Source: Eggerthella timonensis
GTDB lineage: Bacteria > Actinomycetota > Coriobacteriia > Coriobacteriales > Eggerthellaceae
Length of the DNA: 64,000 bases
Assembly: GCF_900184265.1 (NCBI RefSeq)
Contig: NZ_FXXA01000002.1
Coordinates: 1,696,918 to 1,760,917, forward strand
Direction: 5' to 3'
Part shown: positions 57,699-64,000 of the stretch, in pieces
Layout: each line of letters opens with the position of its first letter
Position numbering within the stretch: the stretch's first letter is position 1
Notes under the pieces: model-generated
What the model saw: only the letters and a program-made list of their open reading frames with translations
Database searches by the model: none
Told to the model about the DNA's origin: nothing
Position numbers and translations under genes: made by a program

Positions 57699-59057
57699 AT
57701 GCGCCGCATCATCCTGCAACCCGGCGAGCAGTTCACCAACGCCCACCTCAAGCGCACCGGCGCGTTCAACGCCGCCGCGCTGACGGCGGCGACCTCCATC
57801 ATCGAGGGCGTGCGCGAGCGCGGCGACGAGGCCCTGCGCGCCTACACCGAGCAGTTCGACGGGGTGCGCGTGGAGAACTTCCGCGTCAGCCAGGCCGCCA
57901 TCGCCGAGGCCATCGTGAACGTGGACGACAAGACGGCGAAGGCCCTGCGCCAGGCCGCCGTGCAGATCCGCGACTTCCACGAGCGCCAGAAGCAGCAGAG
58001 CTGGTTCACCGTGCGCGAGGACGGCGCGCTCGTGGGCTCGAAGGTGGAGCCGCTGGAGTCCGTGGGCATCTACGTGCCGGGCGGGCGTGCGCTGTACCCG
58101 TCGTCGGTGCTGATGAACGCCATTCCCGCTGCCGTGGCCGGCGTGGGGCGCATCGTATGCGTGACGCCGCCGACGGCCGACGGCTCGCTCGATCCGGCCA
58201 TCCTGGAGGCGTGTCGCATCTCCGGCGTCACCGAGATCTACGCGGTGGGCGGGGCGCAGGCCATCGCCGCGCTCGCGTACGGCACCGAGTCCATCGCGCC
58301 CGTGGCCAAGATCACCGGCCCCGGCAACGCCTACGTGGCGGCGGCGAAGAAGGTGGTGTCGGGCGACGTCGGCATCGACATGATCGCCGGCCCGTCCGAG
58401 GTGTGCGTCGTGGCCGATTCCACGGCCGATCCGGCGCTCGTGGCCATCGACCTCATGGCGCAGGCCGAGCACGACCCGCTGGCCGCCTGCTACCTGGTCA
58501 CCTTCGACGCGGCCTATGCCGACGAGGTGGAGCGCATGGTGGAGCGCCATCTGAAATCGTCCACGCGCGCCGAGATCACGGCCGCCTCGCTCGCCGACCA
58601 GGGCCTCGTCGTGGTGTGCGACAGCATGCCCCAGGCGATCGAGACCGTGAACGTCATCGCCCCCGAGCACCTCGAGCTGCACGTCGACCACGCCTTCGAC
58701 CTCTTGGGCGCCATCCGCAACGCGGGCGCCATCTTCCTGGGAGCCTGGACCCCCGAAGCCGTGGGCGACTACGCGGCCGGCCCGAACCACACGCTGCCCA
58801 CGGGCGGCACGGCGCGCTACGCCTCGCCTTTGTCGGTGGACGAGTTCGTGAAGAAGTCGAGCGTCATCCAGTACTCGTCGCAGGCGCTCGCCCGCGACGC
58901 CGACATGGTGATGACCATCGCGCGGCACGAGGGCCTGTGGGCGCACGCCATGAGCGTGGAGATGCGCAAGAACCTGCTGGATACGGGCAACGTGTATGGG
59001 ATAGAGGGCGGCGACGGCGCGGGCCGCGCGGCCGGAGGCGGGATCGCCGATGCGTAG
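57699..59057 (+). CDS. hisD: histidinol dehydrogenase
   Basis: 452 residues. VPGGRALYPSSVLMNAIPA, EIYAVGGAQAIAALAYGTESI, KITGPGNAYVAAAKK and DMIAGPSEV are the NAD and substrate blocks; QAEHDPLAACYL and GPNHTLPTGGTARYASPL carry zinc and catalytic residues. It oxidises histidinol twice to histidine. The end (EGGDGAGRAAGGGIADA) is a short non-conserved tail that overlaps hisC by 8 bp. Confidence 0.97.
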   Translation: MRRIILQPGEQFTNAHLKRTGAFNAAALTAATSIIEGVRERGDEALRAYTEQFDGVRVENFRVSQAAIAEAIVNVDDKTAKALRQAAVQIRDFHERQKQQSWFTVREDGALVGSKVEPLESVGIYVPGGRALYPSSVLMNAIPAAVAGVGRIVCVTPPTADGSLDPAILEACRISGVTEIYAVGGAQAIAALAYGTESIAPVAKITGPGNAYVAAAKKVVSGDVGIDMIAGPSEVCVVADSTADPALVAIDLMAQAEHDPLAACYLVTFDAAYADEVERMVERHLKSSTRAEITAASLADQGLVVVCDSMPQAIETVNVIAPEHLELHVDHAFDLLGAIRNAGAIFLGAWTPEAVGDYAAGPNHTLPTGGTARYASPLSVDEFVKKSSVIQYSSQALARDADMVMTIARHEGLWAHAMSVEMRKNLLDTGNVYGIEGGDGAGRAAGGGIADA

Positions 59058-60144
59058 CGTGTGCGCGGCCGCGCCGCAGCTTGCAGGCGTGGTGCCCTAC
59101 GATCCGAAGTACCTGCCCGCCACCGCCATCCTGTCGGCGAACGAGAACCCGCACGACGTGGACGACGAGATCCGCCGCGACATCATGCGCGAGGTGAAGC
59201 GTCTGCCCCTCAACCGCTATCCCGACCCGCTGGCCAACGACCTGCGCGACATGATCGCCGAGGCGAACGGCCTCGACCGCGACCAGGTGCTCGTGGGCAA
59301 CGGCGGCGACGAGCTGCTGTTCAACCTCGCGTTGGCGTGGGGCGGCCCGGGGCGCACGTTCCTCAACCTGCCGCCCACGTTCTCGGTGTACGATGCCAAC
59401 GCCCGCCTCACGGGCACCAACGTGGTGGACGTGCCGCGCCGCGCCGACTTCTCCATCGACGAGGAGGCCGTGCTGGCGCGGGTCGCCGAAGGCGGCGTCG
59501 ACTACCTCGTGGTGACGAGCCCGAACAACCCCACGGGCCAGCTGGCCGGCGAGGAGTTCATGCTCCGGCTGCTCGACGCCACCGACGCGCTCGTCATGGT
59601 GGACGAGGCCTACTTCGAATTCTCGCGCCAGACGATGCGCCCCTATCTGGCGCAGCACAAGAACCTCGTCATCCTGCGCACGTTCTCGAAGGCGTTCAGC
59701 CTGGCCGGCGTGCGCATGGGCTACATCCTGGGCGACGCCGAGGTCGTCCGCGAGTTCGCCAAGGTGCGCCAGCCGTACTCGGTGGACGCCATCTCGCAGG
59801 CCGTGGCACGGGTGGTGTACGCGAACCGCGCGAAGTTCGAGCGCGGCATCCTCGCGGTGATCGAGGAACGCGCCCGCCTGATCGAGGGGCTGAAAACGAT
59901 CCCCGGCGTGAAGCCGTTCCCATCAGATGCCAACTACGTGCTGTTCCGCGCGGAGAACGCGGCGATCGTGTGGGAGGCGCTGTACGAGCGCGGCGTGCTC
60001 GTGCGCGACTTCTCGAGCGCGCCGCACTTGGAGAACTGCCTGCGCGTGACCGTGGGCGCCCCCGAGGAGAACGACGCGTTCCTGCGCGCCCTGCGCGACG
60101 CGGTGATGGGAAAGTGCGACGTGCGCCAACCCCTCGTGCGCTGA
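59050..60144 (+). CDS. hisC: histidinol-phosphate aminotransferase
   Basis: 364 residues. Fold type I PLP enzyme: LSANENPHDVDDEIRR, NGGDELLFNLALAWGGPGRTF, VVTSPNNPTGQL, MVDEAYFEFS and the PLP lysine in RTFSKAFSLAGVRMGY. R-V-T-V-G near the end binds the substrate phosphate/carboxylate. Overlaps hisD, 81 nt before hisB. Confidence 0.96.
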   Translation: MRSVCAAAPQLAGVVPYDPKYLPATAILSANENPHDVDDEIRRDIMREVKRLPLNRYPDPLANDLRDMIAEANGLDRDQVLVGNGGDELLFNLALAWGGPGRTFLNLPPTFSVYDANARLTGTNVVDVPRRADFSIDEEAVLARVAEGGVDYLVVTSPNNPTGQLAGEEFMLRLLDATDALVMVDEAYFEFSRQTMRPYLAQHKNLVILRTFSKAFSLAGVRMGYILGDAEVVREFAKVRQPYSVDAISQAVARVVYANRAKFERGILAVIEERARLIEGLKTIPGVKPFPSDANYVLFRAENAAIVWEALYERGVLVRDFSSAPHLENCLRVTVGAPEENDAFLRALRDAVMGKCDVRQPLVR

Positions 60145-60225
60145 GGACGCGCACGTGGTCGCCATCCTTGCCCGGCGCGCATTCGGGCGTCTGTCCCCGT
60201 CGAACCCCTGAAAGAAAGGCCAGCC

Positions 60226-60819
60226 ATGAACCAAAGAACCGCCGAAGTCGAGCGCACGACGAACGAGACGGACATCCGCATCGCCGTGAACCTCGACGGC
60301 ACGGGCGCGACGGACGTCGAGACGGGCGTGCCGTTCTTCGATCATATGCTGACGGCGTTCGGACGGCACAGCCTGATCGACCTGACCGTGCGCGCGAAGG
60401 GCGACATCGAGGTGGACGCGCACCACACCGTGGAGGATACGGGCATCGTGCTGGGCCAGGCCGTCGCCTGCGCGCTCGGCGACAAGCGCGGCATCGCGCG
60501 GTTCGGCTCGCTCGCGCTGCCCATGGACGAGGCCCTCGTGCTGGCGGCCGTGGACATCTCCGGCCGCGGCCAGCTGCACTGGGCCGTGGACGTGCCCCTC
60601 GTCATGCTGGGCTCGTTCGACGCGTCGCTCGCCAAGGAGTTCTTCATCGCCTTCGCCGCGAACTCAGGGATCACGCTGCACGTGCGCAGCCTGGCGGGCG
60701 AGAACGCGCATCACCTGGTGGAGGCGTCGTTCAAGGCCGCCGCGCGCGCGTTGCGCCAGGCCGTCGAGCGCGACCCACGCATCGGCGACGCGCTTCCCTC
60801 CACGAAGGGCGCGCTGTGA
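60226..60819 (+). CDS. hisB: imidazoleglycerol-phosphate dehydratase
   Basis: 197 residues, monofunctional. TGVPFFDHMLTAFGRH, VDAHHTVEDTGIVLGQA and GENAHHLVEASFKA are the metal-binding histidine blocks. The histidinol-phosphatase domain found in enteric HisB is absent. GAAAGGCC precedes the ATG. Its stop overlaps the hisH start (GTGA). Confidence 0.97.
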   Translation: MNQRTAEVERTTNETDIRIAVNLDGTGATDVETGVPFFDHMLTAFGRHSLIDLTVRAKGDIEVDAHHTVEDTGIVLGQAVACALGDKRGIARFGSLALPMDEALVLAAVDISGRGQLHWAVDVPLVMLGSFDASLAKEFFIAFAANSGITLHVRSLAGENAHHLVEASFKAAARALRQAVERDPRIGDALPSTKGAL

Positions 60820-61586
60820 CGGCCCCGCGCATTGCGGTCGTCGACTACCGCAAAGGCAACTTGAAGAGCGTCGAGCGCGGCATCGCCGCGGCGGGCGGCA
60901 GCGCGTTCGTCGCGTCCGACCCTGCGGCCATCGCCCGCGCCGACGCCGTCGTGCTGCCGGGCGTGGGCGCGTTCGCCGACGCGGCCGCCACGATGGAGGA
61001 GCTCGGGCAGGTCGACGTCGTCCGCGAGCGCATCGCCGCCGGCGTGCCGTTCCTCGGCATCTGCTTGGGGATGCACCTCATGTTCGAGGAGGGCGTCGAA
61101 GGTGCCCCGTGCGAGGACGACGAGGCCTCAACGCACAACGCCCGCGGCCTGGCCGTGCTGCCCGGCGTGGTGGCGAAAATGCCGAAGGTCGATCAAAAAG
61201 GCCTCTCCTACAAGGTGCCCCACGTCGGCTGGAACACGGTGCAGCTGCAAAGAGGCAGCGAGGGGCTTGGCGGCCTTCACCAAGCGAGTTCCGCAGCGCA
61301 GCGAGGACTGTCTGAGCGACTGGAGGCTGTCGAGCCCCTCGCGGACGGACAGAAAAGCTCGCCGTTGTTCGACGGCATACCGTCGGGCACCTACTTCTAC
61401 TTCACGCACGGCTTCGTGGCGCCGTCGGGCCCGTTCGTCGTCGGGGAGACGACGCACAGCGTGACGTTCCCGAGCGCCGTCCAGTACGGCGACGTCGCGT
61501 TCGGCGTGCAGTTCCATCCCGAGAAGAGCTCGGACGCCGGCGCGCGTCTGCTGCGCAATTTCGTGTCCATCGTGAAAGGGGCGTGA
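60816..61586 (+). CDS. hisH: imidazole glycerol phosphate synthase, glutaminase subunit
   Basis: 256 residues, about 45 longer than usual. VVDYRKGNLKSVERGI, the nucleophile in GICLGMHLMFE and the His/Glu of GVQFHPEKS complete the triad. It feeds ammonia to HisF. Between residues about 145 and 179 there is an extra segment (GLGGLHQASSAAQRGLSERL...) before the conserved SPLFDGIPSGTYFYFTH; its DNA is bordered by CGAGGGGCT (61259-61267) and AGCCCCTCG (61333-61341). The insertion keeps the frame. GTG start overlaps hisB. Confidence 0.95.
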   Translation: MTAPRIAVVDYRKGNLKSVERGIAAAGGSAFVASDPAAIARADAVVLPGVGAFADAAATMEELGQVDVVRERIAAGVPFLGICLGMHLMFEEGVEGAPCEDDEASTHNARGLAVLPGVVAKMPKVDQKGLSYKVPHVGWNTVQLQRGSEGLGGLHQASSAAQRGLSERLEAVEPLADGQKSSPLFDGIPSGTYFYFTHGFVAPSGPFVVGETTHSVTFPSAVQYGDVAFGVQFHPEKSSDAGARLLRNFVSIVKGA

Positions 61587-62373
61587 ACGCCGTGTACCTG
61601 CTTCCGGCCATCGACATCCTGGGCGGCAAGGCCGTCCGCCTCGCCAAGGGCGATTACGACCGCGTGACCGTGTACCACGACGACCCCGCCGCCCAGGCGC
61701 AGCTGTTCGAGGAGCAGGGCGCGACGTGGCTGCACGTGGTGGACCTCGACGGCGCGCGGTCGGGGACCCCCGAGAATATCGCCATCATCGAGCGCATCAT
61801 GAAGAAGACCCTGCTCAAGGTGGAGGTGGGCGGGGGCGTGCGCTCGCTCGACACCATCGCGCGCCTGGCCGACGCGGGCGTGTCGCGCGTGGTGCTGGGC
61901 ACGTCGCTCGTGGCCGATCCCGCCTTCGCCGAGGCCGCCATCGCGAAGTACGGGAGGCTCTTGTGCGCGGGCATCGACGCGAAGGGCGGCGAGGTGGCCG
62001 TGGCCGGCTGGCGCGAAGGAGCAGGCGTGGCGGCCGAGGAGCTGGCGCGCGACGTGGCGGCGCTCGGCTTTAGGCATCTCGTGTACACCGACATCGCGCG
62101 CGACGGCATGCAAACCGGCGTCGAGGCGGCGGCGTACGTGCGCATGGCCGAGGCGTTCGGCCATCCGGTGATCGCGTCGGGCGGCGTGGCCGGCGTGGAC
62201 GACCTCGTGCGCCTGGGCGAGGTGGCCGGCAGCATCGAGGGGGTCATCGCAGGGCGCGCCGTGTACGAGGGCGCGCTGTCGGTGGCCGACGGCGTGCGCG
62301 CCTGCGCCGAGGCCACGCGCCGCGCCGAGGCCGCCGCCATCGCGTCCGATCCGTGCGGGATGGGAGGTGCGCG

Positions 62374-62380
<7 letters not shown>
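61583..62380 (+). CDS. hisA: ProFAR isomerase
   Basis: 265 residues. [21 protein letters not shown] (first catalytic Asp), [33 protein letters not shown] and [15 protein letters not shown] (second Asp) are typical. GTG 61583 overlaps the hisH stop; GTG 61592 is an alternative. The C-terminal 25 residues are an Ala-rich extension that overlaps hisF by 7 bp. Confidence 0.96.
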
Positions 62381-63138
<758 letters not shown>

Positions 63139-63182
63139 CGTCTTCGCACGCTGTTTTATCCGTAAAATAGGAACATTTGTTC

Positions 63183-63211
63183 TTGACTAGAGAACGCTGG
63201 AAAGCTATACT
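63183..63211 (+). promoter_or_regulatory. promoter of the DUF1016 nuclease gene
   Basis: TTGACT (63183-63188), 17 nt, TATACT (63206-63211), the best sigma-70 match in the window. GGTT-GGTAGG-TGCCTAACC (63221-63239) just after it can fold back. Confidence 0.85.
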
Positions 63212-63291
63212 GCATAGCAGGTTGGTAGGTGCCTAACCGCAATTCCCGGGACAGCCTCATAACTACTCGCGTGCGAAAGAGGAGGCCGTCC

Positions 63292-64000
63292 ATGCTTGCC
63301 AACAGCGATGGATATCTGAACGCCCTGAATCACATCAAAAGAGAAATAGCCGACGCGCAGAACCGTGCGGTACAAAGCGCTAATGCAGAGGTGATCCAGC
63401 TGTATTGGCGCGTCGGCCGCTTGATAGACGAGCGATCCCTATGGGGAAACAAGTACCTCGAAACCCTTTCCCGCGATATACGCCTTGCGTTTCCGGGCAT
63501 TAAAGGCTTTTCCGTGAGAAGCATGAAGTACATGGTCAAATTCGCGCGCGAGGTGGATCGCCAATTGTGCGACAGCTGTTGCACAATTCCATGGGGCCAT
63601 ATCACCCATCTTCTCGATAAGACGGAACCGGGTGCGGAGCGCAAATGGTACGTTCAGGCCACCATAGAGAACGGGTGGAGCCGTGCGGTTCTTTTGCACC
63701 AGATAGAGACCAGACTCTACCAGCGACAAGCGCTCTCCGGTAAAGTGAGCAATTTCGAGCGGACGCTTCCATCGCCCGAAAGCGAGCTGGCGCAGCAGAC
63801 GCTCAAAGATCCGTACATTTTCGATTTCATCACGACGCGCCAAGGTGCAGTCGAACACGAGGTGGAAGATCGCATGATGGAGAACCTCACCAAGCTCTTG
63901 CTCGAGCTTGGCACAGGGTTCGCCTTCGTCGGAAGACAATACCACCTTTCAGTGGGCGAGCAGGATTTCTATATCGACTTGCTTTTTTATAACATTCGGC
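63292..64000 (+). CDS. DUF1016 (YhcG-type) PD-(D/E)XK nuclease, cut by window edge
   Basis: 236 codons with no stop before the edge. N-terminal DUF1016 part: EVIQLYWRVGRLIDERSLWGNKYLETLSRDI and the FPGIKGFSVRSMKYMVKFAREV block. The nuclease domain begins KDPYIFDFI and reaches FAFVGRQYHLSVGEQDFYIDLLFYN, the conserved active-site strand (D-F-x-x-D-L-L-F-Y). GAGGAGG lies 8 nt before the ATG. Such nucleases occur singly or in restriction and other defence islands. Codon use is clearly less GC-rich than in the his genes, suggesting acquired DNA that continues to the right. Confidence 0.9.
   Translation, partial: MLANSDGYLNALNHIKREIADAQNRAVQSANAEVIQLYWRVGRLIDERSLWGNKYLETLSRDIRLAFPGIKGFSVRSMKYMVKFAREVDRQLCDSCCTIPWGHITHLLDKTEPGAERKWYVQATIENGWSRAVLLHQIETRLYQRQALSGKVSNFERTLPSPESELAQQTLKDPYIFDFITTRQGAVEHEVEDRMMENLTKLLLELGTGFAFVGRQYHLSVGEQDFYIDLLFYNIR

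Overview
The window is GC-rich chromosomal DNA, about two-thirds G+C by eye. Several features together suggest a member of the Eggerthellaceae (Actinomycetota, Coriobacteriia), probably Eggerthella or a close relative: a Tat-exported flavin reductase next to a LuxR regulator with about twelve membrane spans, a molybdopterin/ferredoxin/NrfD respiratory operon, an oleate hydratase, and a LASTG-type surface protein. This is inferred from gene content; no rRNA or other marker is present. I saw no tRNA or rRNA gene, insertion sequence, CRISPR array or prophage.

Layout. 1-7.6 kb: a MarR regulator tail, a GNAT enzyme, dnaE, truA and an acidic EP-repeat protein. 7.7-14.5 kb: asnB, a HepT-MntA toxin-antitoxin pair, an exported YtcJ-like amidohydrolase, an SNF-type Na+ symporter and a YGSGE-repeat protein. 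14.5-19.9 kb: a pair of U32-like proteins, a RelE/Phd-type toxin-antitoxin pair, ychF, and then an integration scar with a duplicated ychF 3' end, a decayed CdiA-type toxin domain and two divergent XRE regulators. 20-28.5 kb: oleate hydratase, surface protein, an operon of calycin-like protein, Fe-S aldo/keto reductase, LarE-like sulfur transferase and GNAT, then an amidohydrolase and a frameshifted HigA. 28.5-35.2 kb: an ECF sigma/anti-sigma/VWA operon behind a 22-bp repeat array, a possible type I toxin, recQ, and a GntR/SPFH operon. 35.2-41 kb: a five-gene molybdoenzyme operon read leftward from one promoter whose core is covered by a palindrome. 41-48.5 kb: two perfect parS sites 3.8 kb apart, flanking pirin and a PadR/DUF1700/DUF4097 operon, then the LuxR and flavin reductase genes. 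48.8-55.3 kb: gatCAB, an alanine symporter, a small membrane protein and a DUF2797 protein. 56-63.1 kb: a compact his operon (hisZ-hisG fusion, D, C, B, H, A, F) without hisI or hisE. The right edge cuts a DUF1016 nuclease.

The most unusual structure is intergenic. Six elements of about 134-165 bp (1182, 5271, 26620, 41419, 44878 and 55488) share one plan: inverted-repeat arms of 17-32 bp, a 94-110 bp spacer, and a short motif (GGAAAACG-CCAGGTCG-like) at the exact middle of the spacer. The arm sequence differs from copy to copy, but left and right arms match within each copy, which suggests selection for pairing. All six lie between genes. I do not recognise this family.
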